From positions 317,257 through 381,256 of the forward strand of contig JAKUTX010000001.1 of NCBI GenBank assembly GCA_022447855.1: a stretch of 64,000 nt of DNA, read 5' to 3'. The position numbers were made by a program, and so were the translations under genes. Below, in pieces: positions 26,972 to 35,409 of this stretch. The stretch comes from UBA6927 sp022447855. GTDB taxonomy: Bacteria > Chloroflexota > Dehalococcoidia > Lucifugimonadales > UBA6927. The notes under the pieces were generated by a model, which was not told the origin of the DNA, did no database searches, and saw only the letters and a program-made list of their open reading frames with translations. The stretch's first letter is position 1. Each line of letters begins with the position of its first letter.

Positions 26972-27038
26972 GTTACATCCTCTCAGCTTGATATCTAACT
27001 GAAAGAGAGAAAATATTTAATTAAATGAAGCGAAAATT

Positions 27039-27329
27039 CTAGGAACGCTGATTCCTAAAACAGTCACTACAATATACGGGGCGATCACCACGTGGTTTGA
27101 AAGGAACAGAAGCTTCATTACCACACTCGCTACAAGTAACTGTGTGCATTACTCTTTCTCCGCCTCCAGATCTCCCGCCAAAATTATTCCTTCTCTGTTG
27201 GCGACAAGAATTACAACGTTTTGGCTCGTTGTTAAAGCCTCTTTGTTCGTGATAACTCTGATCATCTGCAGAAAAGATGAATGTATCACCACAATCCTGA
27301 CAAGTCAGTTCTCTATCAGTAAATACCAT
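27039..27329 (-). CDS. double zinc-ribbon protein (zf-trcl / CxxC type)
   Basis: A 96-residue protein with two zinc modules joined by a Gly/Arg/Asn-rich linker. The N-terminal module has CQDC and CNSC about 22 residues apart. The C-terminal module has CSEC and CSDC. This arrangement matches small zinc-ribbon proteins common in Chloroflexota. Nucleic-acid binding is plausible from the basic linker, but the function is not known. AAGGAG precedes the ATG. It is divergent from the MFS exporter, with the Fur-type palindrome in the shared gap. Confidence 0.85.
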   Translation of the reverse strand: MVFTDRELTCQDCGDTFIFSADDQSYHEQRGFNNEPKRCNSCRQQRRNNFGGRSGGGERVMHTVTCSECGNEASVPFKPRGDRPVYCSDCFRNQRS

Positions 27330-27481
27330 TTAGTTCTCCTTTTATCCATGTTCCCTATGATATTACGATTGCTAGTGATTCAATCTCTAACTCTTCTAAG
27401 AAACACCATTTAATTATGCAATTATACACTAATTTTGAAATATAACGTTAATTTATTGCAAAAAGACTGAAATCTTATCTT

Positions 27482-27522
27482 AATCCGTAATAAATGAGAA
27501 TGATTCTCAATTATTACGGATT
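27482..27522. promoter_or_regulatory. 41-bp near-perfect palindrome containing a Fur-family box
   Basis: Two 20-bp arms (27482-27501 and 27503-27522) around a central G match with one mismatch. The core TGAGAATGATTCTCA (27495-27509) is a perfect 7-1-7 repeat of the Fur/Zur type. It lies in the 292-bp gap between the divergent zinc-ribbon and MFS genes. A transcription terminator is less likely because no T-run follows on either side. Confidence 0.6.
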
Positions 27523-27536
27523 GAGAATCATTATCA
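27522..27536. promoter_or_regulatory. second Fur-family box
   Basis: TGAGAATCATTATCA differs by one base from the 7-1-7 form TGATAATnATTATCA (read on the minus strand, TGATAATGATTCTCA). It abuts the 41-bp palindrome, with box centres 27 bp apart. The tandem sites suggest cooperative binding by a Fur, Zur or related metalloregulator. Confidence 0.6.
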
Positions 27537-27621
27537 ATCAGCCAGGTGGATGTTAAATAATAATCTAGTCTCGAAATTACTATTTAGTATCATATTTGCC
27601 AAAATATGCTAACATCGACCA

Positions 27622-29094
27622 ATGCTAAATAAACTGTCTAAAATGAATCCAAAGTCGATAAAAGACAGTCACTACAAATGGTGGGCATATGCAGCAATCG
27701 CGATCGGAACTTTTACTTCCGTAGCTGACAATGGAAGTGCTAGCATCGCATTACCATCTATAGCCTCCCATTTTGACACAGATCTTTCAACAGCTCAATG
27801 GATAGTCACTGGATATTTATTGATAATAGCTTCCATGTTGCTACCAATGGGAAGATTGGCTGACATTATTGGACGTAAACCGGTCTATTTGTCTGGATTT
27901 CTAATCATGGCTATTTCAGCAATCGCTGCTGGGTTTTCACAAAATGTCGAAACCCTAATTATTGCAAGAACCATTCAAGGATTTGGTGCTGCAATGACTC
28001 AAGGAACATCTATGGCTATGAACATTTCTGCATTTCCTCAAAATCAAAGAGGGCAAATAATTGGGATGCATGTAAGTGTTGTTGGTGCTGGAGCTGTTGC
28101 AGGCCCTCCAATTGGAGGATTAATATTAGGAATTTTAGGATGGCAATCAGTTTTTTGGGTTACAGGAATACTAGCCTTTTCAGGATTCCTAGCTGCTTCA
28201 ATAATCCTTGATAAAAGATCAGAAGGCCAAAAGAGCCAAAACCAAACTTTTGACTGGATTGGAGCATCATTATCAACACTAGGCTTGGTGTTATTTTTGC
28301 TAACAATTTCATACGCACCAAGGGTAGGTTGGACCTCACCACTCATATTGGCTGCATTTCCAATAGTAATAGTTATCATAGGCATATTCATTCGTTGGGA
28401 ACTTCGTACTCAATCACCATTGTTAGATGTTCGAATGTTCCAAAACAAAATATTCAGTGTCGGAATCGCATGCAAATTCATCCTTTTTATAGGTATGTCA
28501 GGAATTCGTTTCCTAATGCCAATCTTCCTCCAAGGCATTGTAGGAATGTCCCCAGCTAAAATGAGTTTGATATTTATACCCGGTGCATTAATGATGGTTT
28601 CTGGTTCTACAATTAGTGGAAAATTATCAGACAAGTACGGATGGAAAAGATTAAGTATTTTAGGCTTATGTTTCAATATTTTTGGCCTATCAATGTTAGC
28701 ATTTGTAACCATGAACACTAGCTATTGGTACGTTCTTTTCGCAATATTTACTCAAAGTATTGGCCACACATTATTTGGACCACCTAATGATAGTTCAATC
28801 CTTGGAGAAACACCCAATGAAAAACAAGCTTCAGTTGCAAGTTTAATAAATTTAACAAGGAACGCTGCAAATGTTGTTGGGATTGGAGTCGCTACAGCAG
28901 TAGTAGTAGCGGTAATGTCCTACAACGGACAACAATCCGAAATGAGATCTGTAGTCGAGTCAGGTAACATAAATATTCAGCAAGCTTTCGTGGCAGGAGT
29001 TCAATCAACTTATTTCATTGCAAGTGGTTTAGGAATAATTGCAATGGCTTTTACAATATTCAAAGCTTCAAATTCAAATACTCATACAAACTAA
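27622..29094 (+). CDS. MFS transporter, DHA2 (14-TM) drug:H+ antiporter type
   Basis: Proton-coupled exporter of 490 residues with about 14 hydrophobic segments. Motif A is GRLADIIGRKP, motif C is GAGAVAGPPIGG, and the N-terminal ALPSIASHF.....QWIVTGYLL is typical of the DHA2 family (EmrB/QacA-like). The start is taken at 27622; ATG 27643 is an alternative, and neither has a clear SD. The two Fur-type boxes about 100 bp upstream suggest metal-responsive control, which would fit export of a metallophore or metal-linked compound. That is inference. Confidence 0.9.
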   Translation: MLNKLSKMNPKSIKDSHYKWWAYAAIAIGTFTSVADNGSASIALPSIASHFDTDLSTAQWIVTGYLLIIASMLLPMGRLADIIGRKPVYLSGFLIMAISAIAAGFSQNVETLIIARTIQGFGAAMTQGTSMAMNISAFPQNQRGQIIGMHVSVVGAGAVAGPPIGGLILGILGWQSVFWVTGILAFSGFLAASIILDKRSEGQKSQNQTFDWIGASLSTLGLVLFLLTISYAPRVGWTSPLILAAFPIVIVIIGIFIRWELRTQSPLLDVRMFQNKIFSVGIACKFILFIGMSGIRFLMPIFLQGIVGMSPAKMSLIFIPGALMMVSGSTISGKLSDKYGWKRLSILGLCFNIFGLSMLAFVTMNTSYWYVLFAIFTQSIGHTLFGPPNDSSILGETPNEKQASVASLINLTRNAANVVGIGVATAVVVAVMSYNGQQSEMRSVVESGNINIQQAFVAGVQSTYFIASGLGIIAMAFTIFKASNSNTHTN

Positions 29095-29114
29095 AATCTG
29101 AACTGAATTTTCAT

Positions 29115-30794
29115 CTAAGAGTAAGCATCAGGATTATCAAAATACCCCAACCTCTCTGATAAAGGGAGAGGTCCATACGGATCTTTACCATCCCGGTCTA
29201 GATACCAATAAGCTACAGCATCATACATACATACATTGTTACCAACTGTGAAATTTATGTTTGAATCATCGCCACCACCCCACCTTTCTGGCATATATCT
29301 CTCAATACTTGCTTCAAACGATTTTTGAAAAGGAATATTGTCAGCAATATGAAACCTATTCACAGATGTATGGCCTTTAGCGTCTACTTCAATCTGTGGC
29401 TGCGATGCGAAAGGACTCTCAAATCGTGGAAATGGAGGAATTGCAGCCCATGCGTAACCAATATAATCTTCCGAACCTGTTCCGAATGTACTAGGGAATT
29501 TTTCTCCATCTACAAAAAATTTTTCATCACCTTCTCCCCACCATGTAGTAACACTTTTATCATCTGCTCTCCCGCCATACCACCACCTCGTAGCATCTTT
29601 TTCTGGCTCTTCCCATACATTCCAAATATGCAGATGCACACCACAAAACCTCCCAGAGCCTTTAGTAATTAACATAGGCCAATCTATTGTACGTCCTTCA
29701 TTTTTTGGAATTTCTAAAAGTTGATCACGGTGCCACTTACAGTGAAATCTCAACAATGTATCAGCATTTTGACCCAAAGCTTCGTGCCTAACACCCAAAG
29801 TTACTTCTCTTGACTCAACTCCATCATTAGTAATATTTATACATGCTTGAGATGAAAATGGCATAAACCATCTACTATAAAATTTCCCCTCAGTCATGCC
29901 AACCGGTAATGATCTATAATAATTAATCCCCGGAGCAGTTCCAAAAAAATCTCCTAATGGGCTCCAAACACTTGGGGATCGTTCTCCATCCCAATAAATA
30001 CTAATCGCTAATTCTCTTAAAGATTCAGTAGTCAGAGAATGAATATCATAAACTGAAGTCTCTGTAATAGCGCGATTACCTTTAATATCAGCAAAAGTAA
30101 CCGTTTCCCCCGGAGCAATTATCTTAGTAATATAATCATTCTCTGATATCGAAGACTCTTCCTTTGGTCGACCACGGTTATATAATCTGTAATCTAATTG
30201 AGCCAAATCTTTAGAAGCCTCTCTATCATAAACACCATCAAATAAAGGCAAATCAGTATCTTTTGGGAACGTAGTATACGTAAAATGAAAGTATCTACCC
30301 CAGTCACGATCAAAAATTATTTTACAACTTCGGTTGTAAGGAATAGGAAGAAATCTATTTCTTCCTCTTGAGAGCGTGTAAACCAAGTTGGGGAAATTCA
30401 CGTATTGATACCAGTCGCTGTCTGGTAAATTTGCAGTACTTTCTCCTGCTTGAAATCTAGAAAAAAAGTGCTCAAATGGAGTATCAATGATTGGTTTCTT
30501 GGAACCATCCAAAAATATCTTTATGTGCCCCATTTGAGGATTTGCAGACCACACTCTCCATATTACCCCAGGCCCATCTGCCTCAAAAACTACAAAACCG
30601 TTACCCTCTTTTCGAATAAATCCCTCTCCATCTCGATTTTCATCCCAATTTTCATATTCTCCAGTAGACTCATTGTAAATAGAATCACGATTGTAGCTAG
30701 TTTGTGCCCCTGAAGATTCTCCTATCATCGGTGGATAAGCTAATTCAGACAGATTGTCCAATCTGTTAATCAAGTCCCTAAAAGATAATTTCAT
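29115..30794 (-). CDS. DUF2961 protein, glycoside hydrolase family 172
   Basis: A 559-residue protein with the DUF2961/GH172 core: EADGPGVIWRVW with the family's Gly-Pro-Gly turn, IKIFLDGSKKPIIDTP, and GTGSEDYIGYAW with the catalytic acid. Characterised GH172 members act on fructofuranose/arabinofuranose linkages, such as difructose dianhydride. There is no signal peptide, so it should act in the cytoplasm. TAGGAG precedes the ATG. It is divergent from a Gfo/Idh oxidoreductase and lies 3 kb from a GH32 fructosidase, which fits use of a fructose-containing oligosaccharide. Confidence 0.87.
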   Translation of the reverse strand: MKLSFRDLINRLDNLSELAYPPMIGESSGAQTSYNRDSIYNESTGEYENWDENRDGEGFIRKEGNGFVVFEADGPGVIWRVWSANPQMGHIKIFLDGSKKPIIDTPFEHFFSRFQAGESTANLPDSDWYQYVNFPNLVYTLSRGRNRFLPIPYNRSCKIIFDRDWGRYFHFTYTTFPKDTDLPLFDGVYDREASKDLAQLDYRLYNRGRPKEESSISENDYITKIIAPGETVTFADIKGNRAITETSVYDIHSLTTESLRELAISIYWDGERSPSVWSPLGDFFGTAPGINYYRSLPVGMTEGKFYSRWFMPFSSQACINITNDGVESREVTLGVRHEALGQNADTLLRFHCKWHRDQLLEIPKNEGRTIDWPMLITKGSGRFCGVHLHIWNVWEEPEKDATRWWYGGRADDKSVTTWWGEGDEKFFVDGEKFPSTFGTGSEDYIGYAWAAIPPFPRFESPFASQPQIEVDAKGHTSVNRFHIADNIPFQKSFEASIERYMPERWGGGDDSNINFTVGNNVCMYDAVAYWYLDRDGKDPYGPLPLSERLGYFDNPDAYS

Positions 30795-30918
30795 TCTATT
30801 CTCCTAATCCCCAATCTTTTTAGAATATTACCAAAAAAATTTGTCATAATACTGAATTAGGAATCAATTATATAAATCATTTATAATTGGCCTAACTAAA
30901 ATCCCCAGTGAGTAAGTA

Positions 30919-32250
30919 ATGTCCAATTTCAAAACAAAATATGCCCTAGTGGGAACAGGAAGCAGAGCCAATATGTTCATCGAACCATTGGTTACAAAAT
31001 TTCGTGATGATTCAGAATTAGTTGCACTATCTGATCCCAATCCATCCAGATTAAATTTTTACAATCAAAATTTAATAGAAAAACACGAATACAATGATGT
31101 CCCAACATTCCACTCGAATGATTTTCATAAAATGATTCTTCAAACTAAACCTGATGTAGTTATTGTAACGACTATTGATGCTATGCATCACAAATATATT
31201 ATTGAAGCACTAGAACTAGGTTGTGATGTAATAACAGAAAAACCTATGACTATAGATGCAGAGAAATGTGCAGAAATAATTCAGGCAATAGAAAAATCCG
31301 GCAGGAAATTAAGAGTTGCATTCAACTATAGATGGGCCCCAGGTGCAACAAAAGTCAAAGAACTTTTGTTAAAAAATACTATCGGCAAACTCATCCACGT
31401 TGACATGGAATATTGGCTCAACACATCCCATGGAGCAGACTACTTCCGAAGATGGCACCGAGAAAAAGATAAGTCCGGAGGACTAATAGTTCACAAATCA
31501 ACTCATCATTTTGATTTAGTTAATTGGTGGACAAACTCTGTACCTGAAACCGTATTTGGATTTGGGAAATTGGGATTTTACGGTCGGAGTAATGCAGAAT
31601 CAAGAGGGGAAAAAATTGTCTATGAAAGATACCATGGAAATGAAACATCGAATGACCCATTTGCATTAAGCCTAGATTCAGATGAAAGAATGAAAGCCTT
31701 ATATTTAGATGCGGAAAAACACGATGGATATTTTAGAGATCGTAATGTATTTGGCGACAACATTAGCATTGAAGATTCAATGAGTCTACTGGTTCAATAT
31801 AGGACTGGAATTACTCTGAATTATTCTCTTAATGCATATTTGCCAAGAGAAGGTTTTCACATCGCTTTCAATGGTACTGAAGGTCGAATCGAGTATGAAG
31901 AAAATCACAGAAGTTCCATTATAGGAACCACAATAGAAGCAGATCAACAATCAATTACAACAGCAAGGCACAAATTAATTGTACACCCGATTTTTGACCC
32001 CCCTTACCAAGTAGCTATCGAAGAAGGTATAGGAGGGCACGGTGGTGGAGATCAATTGCTACAAGAGCGAATTTTCAAACACCATGAAAACACTGATGAA
32101 TTTGGGCGTGACGCAGGACACGAACAAGGCGCAGCTTCAATGTTAGTTGGATCAGCTGCAAACAAATCGTTCAAATCTGGTAGCCCAGAGCACATATCAA
32201 AAATTTGCAAACCATTTACCAGAAAAACATTATTAAACGAACTCATATAA
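30919..32250 (+). CDS. Gfo/Idh/MocA family oxidoreductase
   Basis: Second family member in the window, 443 residues. The Rossmann loop is VGTGSRA, the catalytic Lys lies in TEKPMTIDAEK near residue 112, and STHHFDLVNWW supplies the active-site His region. It is longer than the paralogue at 25847 because of insertions near residues 210-260 and a C-terminal extension. This architecture resembles large Gfo/Idh proteins found with glycoside hydrolases (some act in GH109-like chemistry). It is divergent from the GH172 gene with a 124-bp gap. The substrate is unknown. Confidence 0.88.
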   Translation: MSNFKTKYALVGTGSRANMFIEPLVTKFRDDSELVALSDPNPSRLNFYNQNLIEKHEYNDVPTFHSNDFHKMILQTKPDVVIVTTIDAMHHKYIIEALELGCDVITEKPMTIDAEKCAEIIQAIEKSGRKLRVAFNYRWAPGATKVKELLLKNTIGKLIHVDMEYWLNTSHGADYFRRWHREKDKSGGLIVHKSTHHFDLVNWWTNSVPETVFGFGKLGFYGRSNAESRGEKIVYERYHGNETSNDPFALSLDSDERMKALYLDAEKHDGYFRDRNVFGDNISIEDSMSLLVQYRTGITLNYSLNAYLPREGFHIAFNGTEGRIEYEENHRSSIIGTTIEADQQSITTARHKLIVHPIFDPPYQVAIEEGIGGHGGGDQLLQERIFKHHENTDEFGRDAGHEQGAASMLVGSAANKSFKSGSPEHISKICKPFTRKTLLNELI

Positions 32251-32358
32251 TTTCATACATTAACAATCAAACATTTTTATGATTCTTGCTTAAACATTTA
32301 AACCATTTCAATTCCGAACAGCTGACTTAAAATGGATTTTCAGAAATAATGAATTACC

Positions 32359-32398
32359 TTTGATGAATACTTATGTTATTATAATGGAGTTCATCAAA
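32359..32398 (+). promoter_or_regulatory. inverted repeat around a TATAAT, possible operator-promoter
   Basis: TTTGATGAA (32359-32367) and TTCATCAAA (32390-32398) are perfect inverted 9-bp arms whose centres are 31 bp apart. A perfect TATAAT (32380-32385) sits between them. The -35 region is weak. The design would suit a regulator that spans the promoter of the orphan gene at 32425. A small cruciform or RNA hairpin is an alternative. Confidence 0.4.
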
Positions 32399-32424
32399 CC
32401 TTTTGTGGAGTATTTAGAAATAAC

Positions 32425-33429
32425 ATGCCTCAAAAACCCGTATTACAGGGAGTAAAGCTACTCATACAAGAATGGATGCTATCATTTGGCCCAAAGTTCA
32501 ATGCGATAGATTGTTTAAAGAAATTTCAAGAACTTGAAGCAAAATCTATCAGGGAAAATACAGGCATAATATATCCTATTTACCACCCCAAAACTTATCA
32601 AATAATTATGAAGGATTTTAGAGATCAGGGGATTTTTCAAGATAAAAAATCTTATGATTTGCATGCCCCTTTCAAATATGCTTCCTCAATAGGTAATGGG
32701 ATTTTTCAAATACAACTTCAACATACTAACTATGCGACAGAGGCCATGGATTACTATCTAACAACACTTGGAGAACCCTGTTCTATTGGATTTATACAAG
32801 AATATATAAAAGTCTCGCTCACTGACCCTGATTGGACAAATGTCCAACAAAAATCTTTATATGCTGAAATTTTTTGGATCCATAGAATTTTAAACGAAAT
32901 CGAGAAAATTCACCCAGGGTCAGTAGACTTTGAAGAACGTAGCCTAATGATGCGTATACACAATATATCCCCAGGAAATCAAATGTTAGATTTTAATGTA
33001 ATAGAAATGCGTTTTGAAGAAAATGAAAGATATAAAAAATTCCGATCTATTGTTGACAAAGAAGGGATTAAACCATGGTCCCAAACTAAAAAAAACGCCG
33101 TAGAATACATTGGACTTATGCCTCAGTTCAATGCATCACAAGTATCAAACATCAAAGAGAATCGAACTATATCCGAATCACCCGTTAATAAATCGAATAT
33201 CCATGAATTTGAAAATATGCGCAAGATAGTTCATTTACCCCAAAAACATGTGTCAAGGTTAATAAGAAAGTTAAAGGGAGTCACTGACCTCTCTTCTAGA
33301 GAGGCTCTAATTGCTTTTGAAGTCGATGATTATTTTCAGGGCAAAAGTGTTAATGAAAATGAAAGAAGGAACCTTGAGGAAAGATTCAGGATAAGATTCA
33401 GTAACACAAAACCTGAAGAAATTATATAA
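32425..33429 (+). CDS. hypothetical protein of unknown function
   Basis: A 334-residue soluble protein I do not recognise. It has no signal peptide or transmembrane segment and no obvious catalytic motif. The N-terminal 60 residues are helical and basic (FGPKFNAIDCLKKFQELEAK, then YHPKTYQIIMKDFRDQGIF) and could be a winged-helix-like segment. The C-terminal third is rich in Lys, Arg and Glu (MRKIVHLPQKHVSRLIRKLK). The start at 32425 follows GGAG by 15 nt, so it is uncertain. The gene stands alone between Gfo/Idh and GH32 genes, with a symmetric site around its promoter, which may point to a self-regulated DNA-binding role. Confidence 0.75.
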   Translation: MPQKPVLQGVKLLIQEWMLSFGPKFNAIDCLKKFQELEAKSIRENTGIIYPIYHPKTYQIIMKDFRDQGIFQDKKSYDLHAPFKYASSIGNGIFQIQLQHTNYATEAMDYYLTTLGEPCSIGFIQEYIKVSLTDPDWTNVQQKSLYAEIFWIHRILNEIEKIHPGSVDFEERSLMMRIHNISPGNQMLDFNVIEMRFEENERYKKFRSIVDKEGIKPWSQTKKNAVEYIGLMPQFNASQVSNIKENRTISESPVNKSNIHEFENMRKIVHLPQKHVSRLIRKLKGVTDLSSREALIAFEVDDYFQGKSVNENERRNLEERFRIRFSNTKPEEII

Positions 33430-33443
33430 ATTTGATTGGGAAC

Positions 33444-35093
33444 TTATTTCCCTTCGAATTGTTTCAGCTCAGGCCAAATACTTTGCATTTGCCACATATC
33501 TAACTGAACTAATTCTGAACTTGAACCTCTGGAGTAAAAGGAAATTCCTCTACTATCTTCTCTCTCGGGATTCACTCTTACGGTTAAGCATTGCTTGTCA
33601 TTAGCAAAAACCTCGATAATACTTCTATCAACAAATACTCTCAAATGTAATTTTTCCTCTGAATCTAATTCCAGAGGACCAATTTCAGCTGGACGACCCC
33701 AGACCTCTTCATTAAGAGAAGACTCCGAAATATCAATCTGCAACAAATCTGGTATTTCAAGGCGACCACCGTACTGTCTCAAAAATGAAATTCTAGTTTG
33801 CTCTTCTGCATTACTCGAGCGCAACACAGAAAATCCTACTTCACGTGCATCTTTAGGATCAATAGTAATTTGTAGTTCTATCGCTTTTCCGCCATCAGTA
33901 GGAAGAACAATCTCTTGATTAGCATCTATAGTAATATTCGTGAATCTCTCATGGTTAAACCTTAGAGACTCTACATCTCCTGCAGGCGCTTGCCTCAAAG
34001 AGTTATCATCTGCTAACCAGTAATGTCTTGTTAATGTCATTGTATCTCGCCATGCGCTATCTGGCCAACCTTCTTTGGTGTTAAAGACACCCAAATAACG
34101 GCCAGCGGCATCCACTGTCGCACTAGGAGCGTGTAAAGAAGCATTATTATAAGCCCCGTAACACATGCGCCCATGAGATTCAGGGGTAAACTTATGAGTA
34201 TCTTCATCATAATTACCTAAATAATATCTTCCGCCTCGTTTATGACTGAAAAGCAACAACATATGTTTACCATTACCAATAGGCCAAAAATTAGGAACAG
34301 CGCAATCTTCTCCAGGCTCCTGAAAAAATCCATCATCAAACAATGGTCCAATATAGTCCCAATTAGCAAGATCCTCAGAGCGAAAGAGATGATCTACTCC
34401 AGTAGCATCAAAACCTCTTACATCCCCACCAAATTTACCTTTCCAATACGCCCCAGACAAAGCATAATACGCATCTGTTTCTTTCCATATGCATGGATCG
34501 AAAATTCTTACTGGGCGACCACCAGTATCAATACCTTTAATAGAACTGGACGGTATTTCAACATCTCCATTTCCAATATCTTCACCCGTGATTACAGGAT
34601 TGTCAGGATGTTTTTCCCAATTCAAAAGCAATGGATCTGAAGATGTCGCAAGTGCATTCCCAGAATGTGTTCCGTGATAAATCGCTATGACTCTATCGTC
34701 TTCTACCAAAGATTGTCCGCTAAAACAATCGACTTCAGTAGTAGGATACAAAGCAGGTGGAAGATCTCGCCAATGAATTAAATCATCGCTAACAGTATGT
34801 CCCCAAAGAACATGCCTATCCATATGTTTTTGTTGACGAACTAACTCTCTTTCAGCAAGAGGTAATTCGGATGGAACAAACTGATAAAATAAATGATATT
34901 TCCCTTGCCAGTGACTTAATCCATTGGCATCATTCATGACATTTTCCGGAGAAGAGAAATGATACAATGGACGCGCTGGATCATACGCTAATTCTTCACG
35001 AGATTTTTTCAACCTCTCTGTCCAAGGATCTAATTTTAACTGCTCATACTGTTCTGAAATGTCATCAGAGTACACAATTTCCGAATCTACCAT
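33444..35093 (-). CDS. glycoside hydrolase family 32 (beta-fructosidase-like)
   Basis: A 549-residue enzyme with the five-bladed GH32 propeller and C-terminal beta-sandwich. The nucleophile motif is MNDANGL (family MNDPNG), FSGQSLV follows, the transition-state Asp is in RIFDPCIW (family RDP), and the acid/base region reads GEDCAVPNFW rather than WECPD. The C-domain has DRSIIEVFAND, a GH32 hallmark. It should cleave beta-fructofuranosides such as sucrose, levan or inulin fragments. No signal peptide is present, so the substrate must be imported. GGGAG precedes the ATG. Confidence 0.9.
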   Translation of the reverse strand: MVDSEIVYSDDISEQYEQLKLDPWTERLKKSREELAYDPARPLYHFSSPENVMNDANGLSHWQGKYHLFYQFVPSELPLAERELVRQQKHMDRHVLWGHTVSDDLIHWRDLPPALYPTTEVDCFSGQSLVEDDRVIAIYHGTHSGNALATSSDPLLLNWEKHPDNPVITGEDIGNGDVEIPSSSIKGIDTGGRPVRIFDPCIWKETDAYYALSGAYWKGKFGGDVRGFDATGVDHLFRSEDLANWDYIGPLFDDGFFQEPGEDCAVPNFWPIGNGKHMLLLFSHKRGGRYYLGNYDEDTHKFTPESHGRMCYGAYNNASLHAPSATVDAAGRYLGVFNTKEGWPDSAWRDTMTLTRHYWLADDNSLRQAPAGDVESLRFNHERFTNITIDANQEIVLPTDGGKAIELQITIDPKDAREVGFSVLRSSNAEEQTRISFLRQYGGRLEIPDLLQIDISESSLNEEVWGRPAEIGPLELDSEEKLHLRVFVDRSIIEVFANDKQCLTVRVNPEREDSRGISFYSRGSSSELVQLDMWQMQSIWPELKQFEGK

Positions 35094-35131
35094 AGTTTTC
35101 TCCCAAAATTAATTAAATACAATAATTATAA

Positions 35132-35338
35132 TCATCCACTCAAGAAATCAAAGAAGTTTCCAATTCCTCCGCCTTGGACTTTAAACAGTTCAGTATATCC
35201 ACAATTATTGCATGTCACAGCTGTAAATTTCTGATTCTGAATGTCAAAGAATCTCGAAAGCCCTGACCCAGTTGTACGAATTTCATTGTTTGTAAATTGA
35301 GTACTTCCACATTTTGCGCACTCATACTGCTTATTCAT
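35132..35338 (-). CDS. zinc-ribbon protein, DUF2082 family
   Basis: A 68-residue protein with two Cys pairs (CAKC near residue 7 and CNNC near 43) forming one zinc ribbon, and the highly conserved linker EIRTTGSGLSRFFDIQNQKF that defines the family of predicted nucleic-acid-binding zinc ribbons. The function is unknown. TGGAGG precedes the ATG. It stands alone between the GH32 gene (38-bp gap) and the DUF1501 gene. Confidence 0.88.
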   Translation of the reverse strand: MNKQYECAKCGSTQFTNNEIRTTGSGLSRFFDIQNQKFTAVTCNNCGYTELFKVQGGGIGNFFDFLSG

Positions 35339-35409
35339 AATTCCTCCACAAAAACTCCAAGTGAATATTATTTCATTAAAGATATCACGTAGGACAGAAG
35401 ATTAGGTAA

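Noticed and set aside
27482..27522. The 41-bp palindrome as an intrinsic terminator
   Set aside because: It lies between divergent gene starts and no T-run follows in either direction; a regulatory site fits better.
33438..33452. Hairpin GGGAA/TTCCC between the orphan gene and GH32 as a terminator
   Set aside because: Only a 5-bp stem with no U-tract; too weak to call.
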